From contig NC_134944.1 in NCBI RefSeq assembly GCF_051020765.1, positions 1,302,001-1,366,000 of the forward strand: 64,000 nucleotides of DNA, written 5' to 3'. Source of the stretch: Lasioglossum baleicum (lineage: Eukaryota > Arthropoda > Insecta > Hymenoptera > Halictidae). Shown here piece after piece: positions 45,101 to 52,400 of the stretch; positions within the stretch are counted from its first letter, which is position 1; every line of letters starts with the position of its first letter. The translations under genes were made by a program, and so were the position numbers. The notes below the pieces were generated by a model. It was not told where the DNA came from. It searched no databases and was given only the letters and a program-made list of their open reading frames with translations.

Positions 45101-46831
45101 GCCGTCAATTATTGCAATCGTATTTTACAGGACCCACAGGGTCACCAGGGCCGCCAGGAGAGAAAGGACTATCAGGACCCCCCGGATTCCCCGGATTGGA
45201 TGGATTGAAAGGTTCTCAAGGCTTGCCAGGACCTCTAGGACCAACTGGTCTACCCGGTTTACCTGGCCCAGTTGGTCTGCCAGGCACACCAGGTCTGCAA
45301 GGTCCTCCGGGAGGCTTAGGTCCTGCGGGAGAACCTGGTTTGCACTGCGAAGCTACTCCTGATTATTTGACTGGTATCCTATTGGTCAAACACAGCCAAA
45401 GCCAATCGGTTCCGGTTTGCGAGCGAGGACACATCAAATTGTGGGAAGGTTACAGTTTGTTGTACACGGACGGCGATGAAAGAGCGCACTCGCAAGATTT
45501 AGGCAAGTTTAAAAAAAGAAAAACATTCAAGTCATCAGTCAAAATCGTTAGTAATATCTTCATGCATTTAAAAATGCATCTTCATGCAAAATAAAAATTG
45601 TCTGCATCGATTGCAAGAAATAGAAACTAAATAAATAGAAACTAAAGTAGAGTATCATCAATTTTTTAAATTGTTCAACAAAATTTCGAATGTCATTCAC
45701 TCAATTTTGCTATGAATGCATAATGATCCGCGGTCTAGTAATAAATGATCAAACAAACAGGTTACGCTGGTTCTTGCGTGAGGAAGTTCTCGACGATGCC
45801 GTTCCTATTCTGTGACGTCAACAACGTCTGCCATTATGCCAGCCGGAACGATCGTTCTTACTGGCTGTCTACCAATAGTCCAATTCCCATGATGCCAGTG
45901 GAGGAAACTGCCATAGAAGAATACATCTCTAGGTAGGTTCAGCGACGAACAAAACATTCAAATCAATCGTTAAAATGTTCAATTTGTAATTGAAATATTC
46001 TCGGTTTTTTCCACAGATGCGTAGTTTGCGAAGTTCCAGCGAATGTGCTAGCCGTACACAGCCAATCGTTAAGCATTCCAGATTGTCCGAACGGATGGAC
46101 CGGCCTTTGGATCGGATACAGTTTCGTCATGGTATGAAAACGCACTGTCCTGTCAGACTCTCTAAATACTAAGAAACCGTTCGTTTTACCAAGAAAAGTA
46201 ATAGGACGTAAAAGACGCACGTTGTCCAGATCCACAACTTTTGTCTAACACGTTTCTCGACGCGGTCAATAATTTAGAAGATATTCGAGAAAGACGATCT
46301 TATGAGCATTAAATTAACTATTTCAATATTTCATTCATTTGGTCCAACGTTTTTTTCAATTTTTTCGAAAACCGTTCGTTCTACGAAGAAAAAGTAATAG
46401 GACATAAAAGACGCAGATTGTCCAGATCCACAACTTTTGTCTAACACATTTCTCGACGCGATCAATAATTTAGAAGATATTCAGTTAAAACCACTTAAAA
46501 CGTTAGCTACCACGCGAGTTTACTGCATTTCATGGAATATTCTTCAAATGTTGCATCGTTCAAATTGTTTCAGCATACTGGTGCCGGTTCCCAAGGCGGC
46601 GGTCAATCCCTGTCGAGTCCTGGATCCTGTCTGGAGGACTTCCGCGCGACGCCTTTCATCGAGTGCAACGGCGCCAAAGGACACTGCCACTATTACACGA
46701 ACGAGTTCAGTTTTTGGATGGCCACTATCGAAGATAGAGAACAATTCCAAAGGCCGGAGAAACAGACCTTGAAGGCAGGAAACCTCAGGTCGCGAATAAG
46801 TCGCTGTCAAGTGTGTATAAAGGACACGTAG
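27053..46831 (+). CDS. vkg: collagen type IV alpha chain, viking-like (26 coding exons)
   Basis: Basement-membrane collagen IV chain, secreted and assembled into heterotrimers. Coding exons: 27053-27127, 34695-34818, 35345-35470, 36310-36665, 37031-37165, 37426-37533, 37843-38064, 38442-38630, 38879-38995, 39094-39258, 39412-39714, 39916-40299, 40625-40831, 41168-41336, 41407-41534, 41825-42263, 42629-42978, 43276-43542, 43616-43787, 43990-44235, 44335-44700, 44782-44997, 45131-45502, 45761-45932, 46017-46131, 46574-46831. All joins keep frame: 5,781 nt, 1,926 residues plus TAG. Order: signal peptide (1-25), Gly/Tyr/Gln-rich N-terminal region with a Cys cluster (to 227), interrupted Gly-X-Y helix (about 228-1691), NC1 (about 1692-1926). 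Most helix exons begin with a whole Gly codon or a Gly codon split after its first G, as is usual for collagen IV. The family is certain. The viking rather than Col4a1 assignment rests on recalled lengths (viking about 1,940, Col4a1 about 1,780) and on the divergent partner, and is less sure. Confidence 0.95.
27208..27320. mobile_element. solo end of a fold-back MITE in collagen intron 1
   Basis: Starts tatacagggtgtctcagctg and continues ggaggccacctaaatatctc, ctttatttttaatggcac: one arm of the element seen complete at 20119-20532. The opposite arm is absent; GC-rich sequence (27321-27750) follows. Confidence 0.7.
27321..27750. other. GC-rich segment in collagen intron 1
   Basis: Distinctly GC- and CpG-rich within AT-rich surroundings (gtgcacgcacgtgcc, gcgcagagcgcagc, gattccgcggcgcttgcg). 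Overlapping short frames on both strands look like chance. It could be an alternative promoter or enhancer, or part of an element whose left end is the preceding MITE arm. No decisive motif. Confidence 0.3.
27957..28380. repeat. ~36-bp tandem repeat in collagen intron 1
   Basis: About a dozen units of ttaggattatttgaacatat with tctaactagaaaat, with small length variation. Ends next to a degenerate AGACTGCGG-family MITE end (28388-28445). Confidence 0.85.
28530..29930. other. no recognisable gene within collagen intron 1
   Basis: Includes a probable degenerate AGACTGCGG-family MITE (about 29155-29350: ctggatctctatgcaaaata ... aaatgcatagagatc). The 138-codon frame 29336-29752 is polar, has no domain and no conserved splice context, and is not called. 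Confidence 0.35.
29930..30530. repeat. ACAGACGTCTGT repeat family array in collagen intron 1
   Basis: About three and a half units of roughly 170-190 bases with cattctac, gaattatttcagaatttttc and aaaatccggaagtatg. The palindrome is intact only in one unit (cagacgtctgtg near 30341). Confidence 0.8.
30580..30900. repeat. dispersed repeat (related to 32290-32480 and 47590-47790)
   Basis: Shared blocks: atgttgtcc(g/a)(g/c)tag, gagaaatccaagtttccatc, aacggttccaaagttataaa, gagcgatttccagtgttctt, gttagcgccgcc. The 32.3-kb copy is the complement. No coding potential seen. Confidence 0.6.
30958..31251. mobile_element. fold-back MITE in collagen intron 1
   Basis: Inverted arms: gtgcattatacaggtgtgcc, gaggcagatgagtcgtaatt, ggccgccgccagacggcgca on the left and their complements on the right, around a loop at about 31070-31130. 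The symmetric open frames on both strands (30938-31255 and 30944-31186) are products of the symmetry. Confidence 0.85.
32120..32755. repeat. direct duplication of ~160 bp in collagen intron 1
   Basis: 32130-32310 and 32598-32755 share tccgtacgctcgtatatttc, ttttaatccgcagtcaa, gaattaggaatcggtac and ccctaatctcacgagcatga. Between them lies the complement of the repeat at 30.6 kb. Confidence 0.75.
32756..33605. other. no recognisable gene within collagen intron 1
   Basis: A 109-codon minus frame (32905-33234) has no recognised domain. 33355-33425 (aaggtggagtgg, actgatgtattttcagtctg) recurs at 61275-61350. Confidence 0.35.
33606..33776. mobile_element. AGACTGCGG-family MITE in collagen intron 1
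   Basis: Runs from cacactgcggatctttatgc to gcatcgaatccgcagtctg. The 8-mer ATTATGAA stands at 33606-33613 and again at 33769-33776, which would be its target duplication if the left end carries six extra bases. Confidence 0.75.
34340..34484. mobile_element. AGACTGCGG-family MITE before collagen exon 2
   Basis: 145 bp from tagactgcgcatgtttatgc to caggaagatctgcagtcta. It shares the internal block ttttaatgggaacagcctt with the MITE in aminotransferase intron 3. An ACACCCTGTATATAC MITE end follows at about 34608-34625, 70 bases before the exon 2 acceptor. Confidence 0.75.
34855..35260. mobile_element. two decayed MITEs in collagen intron 2
   Basis: 34855-35030 carries a degraded AGACTGCGG-family copy ending atccgcagtcta. 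About 35050-35250 holds the right part of a TTAA-type MITE (aatatgtgcttgaataaa, gaaaccggtcatttggccgg). Confidence 0.6.
36116..36290 (+). repeat. 11-bp tandem repeat before collagen exon 4
   Basis: About 15 units of agatccatgcc with alternations atg/ttg and gcc/gtc. The array ends only about 20 bases before the ttaag acceptor at 36309, so it replaces most of the usual 3' intron sequence. The open frames it creates (Asp-Pro-Cys-Gln-Ile repeats) are out of frame with exon 4. Confidence 0.9.
36673..36953. mobile_element. AGACTGCGG-family MITE in collagen intron 4
   Basis: From tagactgcggatcttgatgc to gcatcaagatcagcagtct. It contains a block (attgctgttgccattaaagg, agatttttcaaaattgtgca) also present at 62030-62110. 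No clean flanking duplication. Confidence 0.75.
37180..37384. mobile_element. Tc1-like MITE remnant in collagen intron 5
   Basis: The right end cgtgattccaaacttttcgc followed by cggtagtgtg matches the terminus of the element at 25251-25552. The left side has the degraded counterpart (gcaaaagtttcgaatcac). Confidence 0.65.
38080..38385. mobile_element. AGACTGCGG-family MITE with internal duplication in collagen intron 7
   Basis: Degenerate left end aggcagcggattttatgcac, right end aaattccgcagtcca. Inside, a ~110-bp unit with ggaagaaagtaaagttccat and actcgag is present twice. Confidence 0.65.
40360..40580. repeat. GGGAAATTTCAAGTTTAAAT minisatellite in collagen intron 12
   Basis: About ten units of the same 21-26-base family as at 3.2, 8.1, 13, 14.2 and 22.5 kb, in the complement orientation of the 3.2-kb array. 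Confidence 0.85.
41589..41798. mobile_element. AGACTGCGG-family MITE in collagen intron 15
   Basis: From cagactgcaaatcttcatgc to gcttaaagatccgcagtcta. Flanks aaGATAAC and gtGATAAC share six of eight bases, a probable decayed duplication. It ends about 25 bases before the exon 16 acceptor. Confidence 0.75.
45503..45760 (+). other. vkg: GC-AG intron inside the NC1 coding region
   Basis: Exon 23 ends after the first base of a Gly codon (D-L-G) and the intron starts gcaagt instead of gtaagt; exon 24 starts after a normal cag. Only this junction keeps the frame and gives the conserved D-L-G-x-A-G-S-C sequence of NC1. The nearest GT (45507) would shift the frame. Apart from the T-to-C change the donor matches consensus, as is typical of GC-AG introns. 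A decayed MITE of the AGACTGCGG family fills most of the intron. Confidence 0.88.
45545..45741. mobile_element. decayed AGACTGCGG-family MITE in the GC-AG intron
   Basis: Internal blocks cttcatgcaaaataaaaatt and gcatcgattgcaagaaatag, and right end gatccgcggtcta; the left terminus is lost. It occupies most of the 258-bp intron between NC1 exons 23 and 24. Confidence 0.7.
46165..46490. repeat. 195-bp satellite, about 1.7 copies, in collagen intron 25
   Basis: Markers taggacgtaaaagacgca, gtccagatccacaacttttg, taatttagaagatattc. Orientation opposite to the 5.1-kb array. Ends roughly 80 bases before the last coding exon. Confidence 0.85.
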
Positions 46832-47560
46832 ACGACCCGGAATACACGCGCGCGTTTATTCTCTCTTGCTCTCTTTTCCCCTATTCACGTTTTTCCACCC
46901 TTATTTTGTGTTCTTTTTTTTTTGTACTCGAGAGAAATTACTACTGCCGATTTTGCCAGATCATCGAAAAGAAAAAGAAATGAGGAACAGACCGAAGTCT
47001 CGCGATGGAAACGAAGGAACGAACCAAACGTCTAAAATTTAGACTCTAAATAAATATAATAAAACAGAGAACGGCGTAGCTTCTTCCTTCGTTTCTCTAT
47101 CTATACTTCCTTTCTCTCTCTCTCTCTTTTCTATATTGCTTTCACTTGAAAATAATTTCTTTTTTCATACTCTCTTTCACCTTTTTCACTTTTCTCCATT
47201 TTTTTTTATCACTTCTCTCTCGTTTTTACTGCCTGCCTTCGAATCTTCCCGCAAGACGTTTCTTTTTCTATAATTATTCAAAGGAAAGTGCCTCAAGCGT
47301 ACTATTCTCTCTCTAGCATGTAAAAAATATATAATATATATATATCATATATATATATTTATATCTCGTTAAATGTCGTATGGAAATTAAGTTTATCGTA
47401 CTATCTCATCGGACACTGCCCATATACAATATGGCATTACTTTACACACATTGTATATTAATATAAACGAACCTAGCCTGATAATCGTGTCAAACCAAAT
47501 ATTTAAGTGAATAGGTATTTTGCTACGTAGCTAATAAAATTCTATTTTCAAACTTTACCT
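46832..47560 (+). terminator. collagen IV 3' UTR with polyadenylation signals
   Basis: After the TAG stop the sequence becomes AT- and pyrimidine-rich. AATAAA hexamers occur at 47049-47054, 47058-47063 and 47533-47538. The last is followed within about 25 bases by a T-rich stretch and is the best candidate for the main 3' end; the first pair could give a shorter transcript. Between them lie TCTC/TTTC runs and a short TA-repeat near 47325-47365. Cleavage sites are inferred. Confidence 0.6.
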
Positions 47561-48300
47561 GTTTTATATTCTTCTCTCTCATTGTCCAGCCTTCCAGACA
47601 GTTTTTTTCAGGTGTTTCGAATTAACTCTACCTTACGTAGCCAGGAATTTTTAGATTTTTCTTGCGGGATCCTGCAGATTTTGCCGAGGAAATACGAAGA
47701 ATCCGAGTTTCAATGTTAGCAATTCACTGGTTCGAAAGTTACGAGTGTTTAAAGTTGAGCGACACTCGGCATTTTTGGTGGTAATAGGAGTCGACGGTTT
47801 TTCTTACAAATATCTAAAAAGCTAAAAGAGAGACTGCCTACTATAAAAATGCTTATTTTAGCATTTAAGCGAAACACTTAGCGAGGTGAACGCGTGCTGA
47901 AAAATGTGAAAACAACTAAATGAAACCTGAAACCTAGCGAGAGATAAATATTTACCGGTTGCGACATTTTTGAGAACAAATGCAGCAAGGCCGTTCTGCT
48001 AGTAAATGATCGTAGCTGCTGATCTACGTAAGCAGCGAATTCATCTGAATAAACGATGAAAGAAGGTGTGGTGCTCGCTCGACCAATCTGACCGGTTCAA
48101 CCGTTCTCCATCCTCCAATCAGACACTGTTTTCGCAATAATTCCTATTTGTTGCGTATTTTCCAGAAACATGTGACATTATGCTCCACATCGTTTTCCAC
48201 GACGCTGTTCCATATCGCATTGAAAATATTGATTATGTAAGATCAAATTTGCATACTGATTTTGCCAACTTATCATAATCAGAGCAGGGAACTAGAATAT
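47561..48300. repeat. intergenic spacer with a dispersed repeat
   Basis: 47590-47790 is related to the repeat at 30.6 kb (gaggaaatacgaagaatccg, gttgagcgacactcggc). The rest (47790-48300) has nothing recognisable. Confidence 0.5.
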
Positions 48301-48309
48301 AATAGAAGA

Positions 48310-48850
48310 ACAGAGAGGATTATTTCGAGAACCGTCTGTTTTACGAGAAAAAGTAATAGGAGATAAAAGACGGAGAATATACAGATCTACAGGTTTTGTC
48401 TGACATATTTTTCGGTACGGTCAATAATTTCGGAGATATTCGAGACAAACGATGTTGTCAGCATTAAATGAATTATTTTAACGTTTCATTCATATGGTCT
48501 GACGTTTTTCGCAATTATTTCGAGAACCGTCTGTTTTACGAGAAAAAGTAATGGGAGATAAAAGACGCAGAATATCCGGATCTATAGGTCTTGTCTAACA
48601 TATTTTTCGATAAGGTCAATAATTTCGGAGATATACGATAAAAACTATTTTATCAGCATTGAATTAATTATTTTAATGTTTCATCCATTTGGTCCGACTT
48701 TTTCTCAATTTTCTGAAAAGCTGTTTATTCTACGAGAAAAAGTGATATGACATAAAAGACGCAGTCTGTAGAGATCTACAGGTTTTGTTTAACATATTTT
48801 TCGATACGGTCAATAATTTGGGAGATATTCCAGAAAAACTATTTTATATG
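48310..48850. repeat. 195-bp satellite array (about 2.7 copies)
   Basis: Tandem units with gagaaccgtctgttttacga, aaaagacgcagaatatcc, tacaggttttgtctgaca, gacgtttttcgcaattattt. Lies between the collagen and aminotransferase genes. Confidence 0.88.
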
Positions 48851-49421
48851 CCCAAACTTTCTTTTAATTACTTGGAAGAACCCTGGGAGGTGCCGTAAAA
48901 GAAATTCTGTGGAAAATGTTCGACAAGGGTAAGTAAGAGCCTCCCTAATTTACAGCCTGCTTGTAAGGCTAATATCTTTAACTTTAAAATGCCAATTATG
49001 TGGCCCGGATGGCAACTAATCGAAATCGCAATGATTTTGTTGATCGCATGACAAGCGAAATAGAAAACAGCTCGAGGCTGTGTTTGCGCGTAAGCAGGGA
49101 ATCCGTTCAAATTAATTATGAAAGAAGGTGTGGAATCTAGTCGACCAATCCGACCGGTTCGTTCGTCCTCCAGCCTCCTGTGGAACATTTCGATTATTGG
49201 CGAACCTGAATCGATCTCGCCTCAGTGATGGAGTACCATTTGAAGCAGAACCGTCGTCCTTTGATCTTTCGATCATTTTTCGATACCGCGACTCAATTAA
49301 TTATCATTTAACTCGGCTCGACGAAAGTTCGGACGAAACTCGGCGTGATTACACATTTGAATCGTGTCAAGATTTCAAGGCGGGAATTTTGAACAAGATT
49401 TAACATTTCTGAACCTAGAAG
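48851..49421. other. spacer upstream of tyrosine aminotransferase
   Basis: Should contain the aminotransferase promoter and 5' UTR. A ~90-bp segment (49118-49175: gaaagaaggtgtgg, tcgaccaatccgaccggtt) also occurs at 48058-48110. No convincing TATA box. Confidence 0.35.
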
Positions 49422-52400
49422 ATGTCCGCCTCGATTTCTCGTCAACGATGGAATGTCCTGGCGTCAGATATTGGCAGGAACACGCATAATCCAATACGAT
49501 CCATCGTGGAGAACATCGTGATCGAGCCAAACTCTACTAAATCCGTGATCTCATTATCTATCGGTGAGATTTCCTTTTTCGATTTAAAATTGTTTTCGTC
49601 GAATATCTTCTAAACTATTTATCGCGTCGAAAAATATGTTAAACAAAACCTGTAGATCCGGACAGGCTGCGTCTTTTGTGTCCTATTACTTTTCTTCGTA
49701 CGACAAACGGTTTTCGAGAAAATTGAGAAAAATGTCAGCCACGTATCACTTGCGGGGTTGACTGGGCGAGATGAGTGACACTTCGCTGACGTTATTCTCA
49801 ATTTTCTCGGAAACCGTTCGTTCTACGAGAAAAAGTAATACAACATAAAAGACGCAGAATATTCGGATCTACAGGTTTTGTCAAACATATTTTTCGATAC
49901 GGTCAATAATTTAGAAGATATTCGAGAAAGACGATCTTATGAGCATTGAATTAATTCAATGTTTCATTCATTTGGTCCGACGTCTTTCTCAGTTTTTTCG
50001 AAAACCGTTTGTTCTACGAGAAAAAGTGATACGACATAAAAGACGCAGCTTGTCCAGATCTATAGGTTTTGTTTACAACTTTTTGTGCTCCAGGCGATCC
50101 TACAATATTTGGCAACCTGAAACCACCAAAGGAAGTGATTGCAGCCGTTCAGGAGAGTCTCGTCTCTGAATTGTATAACGGATATGCTCCCAGTACAGGT
50201 ATCAATAAGTAATAATATTAATAAATAACAACTATCCAAGCTCCCCCGAGTTTACCCGAACAACGTGACGGATCATACACGTTCACAAAACGAGTTTTCG
50301 CTTCATTCTCGAGTAATTTGTCGTCCAGAGCTCTATTATTAATTAACCAACAGTGTTATCGAATGGTTTGAAACTTCAGGTTATCAAAGCGCCAAAGAAG
50401 CCGTCGCCGAGTACAGTTCCAGCGAATTTGTAAAAGTGAAGGCCGAGGTTAGTTTAGTTAACATAACTAGACCGCGGATGTTTATGCATTTTCCAATTTT
50501 TGTAGAGTTTGAAGAAAGTGGAACGATATAAAATCCTATTTTTAATGGGAACAGCCTTTGTAGATCTAAAACAAATCAAAATTGTACAAAACACTATCAA
50601 ATTTTGTATTCGAACCTTTTTTGAAAATTTTCATAAGCCATTAATGCATAAAGATTCGCAGTCGAATTTAATATTCGTATTTGTAACGCTCACATTTGTT
50701 CGTTCTTTGTCTTCGAAGGACGTAATCCTTTGCAGCGGATGTTCCTGCGCGTTGGATCTCTGCATAACAGCTTTGGCACGGGAAGGCCAGAATATCTTGA
50801 TACCACGACCTGGATTTTCGATCTATCGAACGCTGGCGGAAGGTCTCGGGATCACCGTAAAATCATACGATTTACGCGTAAGTAGAAACGTACGCTGCAA
50901 GGAATATACACTCGGAATACCGGAGCTTAGATCTCGCTTTTTCCCTACAAACTATGCTTTGTATTAAACAATTTTCATTCTTATTTATCGCTATTCGATA
51001 ATTCGAATGTGTTTCATTATTTTCAATATTTTATTCATTTGGTCCAACGTTTTTCTCAAGTTTTTCGAAAACTGTTCGTTCTACGAAGAAAAGTAATAGG
51101 ACATAAAAGACGCAGATTGTCCAGATCCACAACTTTTGTCTAACACGTTTCTAGACGCGGTCAATAATTTAGAAGATATTCGAGAAAGACTATCTTATGA
51201 GCATTAAATTAACTACTTCAATATTTCATTCATTTGGTCCAACGTTTTTCTCAATTTTTTCGAAAACCGTTTGTTTTATGAAAAAAAGTAATAGAACATT
51301 AAAGACGCAGTCTGTCCAAATCTATAGGTTTCGTCTAACATATTTTTCGATATGGTCAGTAGTTTAGAAGATATTTGGGAAAGACGATTTTGTGAGCATT
51401 AAATTAATCATTTCAATGTCTAATCCATTTGGTTCGACTTCCGCTCAATTTTCTCGAAAACCGTTCGTTCTACGAGAAGAAGTGATACGACACAAAAGAC
51501 GCAGCCTGTAAAGATCTACAGGCTTTGTCTAACATATTTTTCAACGCGATAAATAGTTTCGAAGAACTGTAAACTGTAGAACGTAATCTACGTTGAATAC
51601 ATATTGTAGCCACTGTAGGAACAGCAGGCCAGCGTAATTAGGATTTTACAGATAAGGTGATTATTAATTTTCAGCCGGAGCTTAACTGGGAGATTGACCT
51701 AGATGATTTGGAATCGCGAATTGACGAATCGACAGCGGCCATCATTATAAACAATCCTTCCAATCCGTGCGGATCGGTATTCAGCAGGGATCATATACTT
51801 GACATTCTCGACGTGGCTGCTCGTTACTATGTCCCAATTATAGCTGATGAAATCTACGAATACATGGTATGTGTTCAATCATTATTAAACAGCGAATTTT
51901 TATGCAAAATAATCATTCTGTATGTGAATTACAACAAATTAGATTGCAGCAGAAGTTTATTTCCTTTCTTAATGTTCGATAGGTTGGAAATAAAAAAAAG
52001 TATAACAGTAAATTTAAATCTTTCAAATATTTTTACTGTTTTAAATTACACCTAGTATCATTTTGCATCAAATCCGCTGTCTAATCATTATTAAAACATT
52101 TTCTTTCTCGTGAAAACCGATGCTCGAAAACTGGAAACTCGCAGAATTAGTGATTCTACTATTTTGTGAGTTTCTACTTCACTCTCCCAGGAATAGAACC
52201 AATTTAGGTCCAAGGAAAGTCGGGGATCCCGAATTTGGTGTTACGGTTAGTTCGAAGAACTTCAGACTTGGTTCCCGGGATCTGGGAGCGCCTAAGCTCG
52301 GGCTTTCGAACTGCTAAACCTATACTAAAGAAGTACAGAGGCCCATGAGCTTGCGCCATGTCTATAAGGTTCATCAAGACCTTGATCTCTTAGTCCTGGT

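Larger units (their letters stand above)
37031..45339 (+). other. vkg: interrupted triple-helical region of collagen IV (exons 5-23)
   Basis: About 1,460 residues of Gly-X-Y repeats. Visible interruptions include a Phe/Met-rich break in exon 7, a long break with P-E-L-P-F-V-G-V in exon 8, a Leu-Ser-Ile-Ala break at the exon 11/12 join, a Cys-Ile-Asp-Cys pair near 40136-40150, a break with I-S-W-G-M-I in exon 13, and a Cys-containing break with sequon N-I-T (about residue 900) at the exon 14/15 join. Two R-G-D tripeptides occur inside the helix, at 41288-41296 and 41894-41902. Interruptions are normal for collagen IV and give the network its flexibility. Confidence 0.95.
45340..46831 (+). other. 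vkg: NC1 domain of collagen IV (end of exon 23 to exon 26)
   Basis: The C-terminal globular domain (about 235 residues) consists of two homologous lobes. Lobe 1 carries G-I-L-L-V-K-H-S-Q, G-Y-S-L-L-Y and F-S-T-M-P-F-L-F-C. Lobe 2 carries A-V-H-S-Q, L-W-I-G-Y-S-F and S-P-G-S-C-L-E-D-F-R, ending S-R-C-Q-V-C. It nucleates trimer formation and joins two trimers head to head. The Met pair at 45889-45894 (residues 1789-1790) aligns with the region of vertebrate Met93, and the Lys of T-L-K-A-G at 46772-46774 (residue 1908) aligns with Lys/Hyl211. These are the two partners of the peroxidasin-dependent sulfilimine bond. Confidence 0.95.

Noticed and set aside
45112..45594. Collagen exon 23 read through into the following intron as a C-terminus
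   Set aside because: It ends in a Lys-rich tail and loses most of NC1; the GC donor joins the conserved exon 24 in frame.
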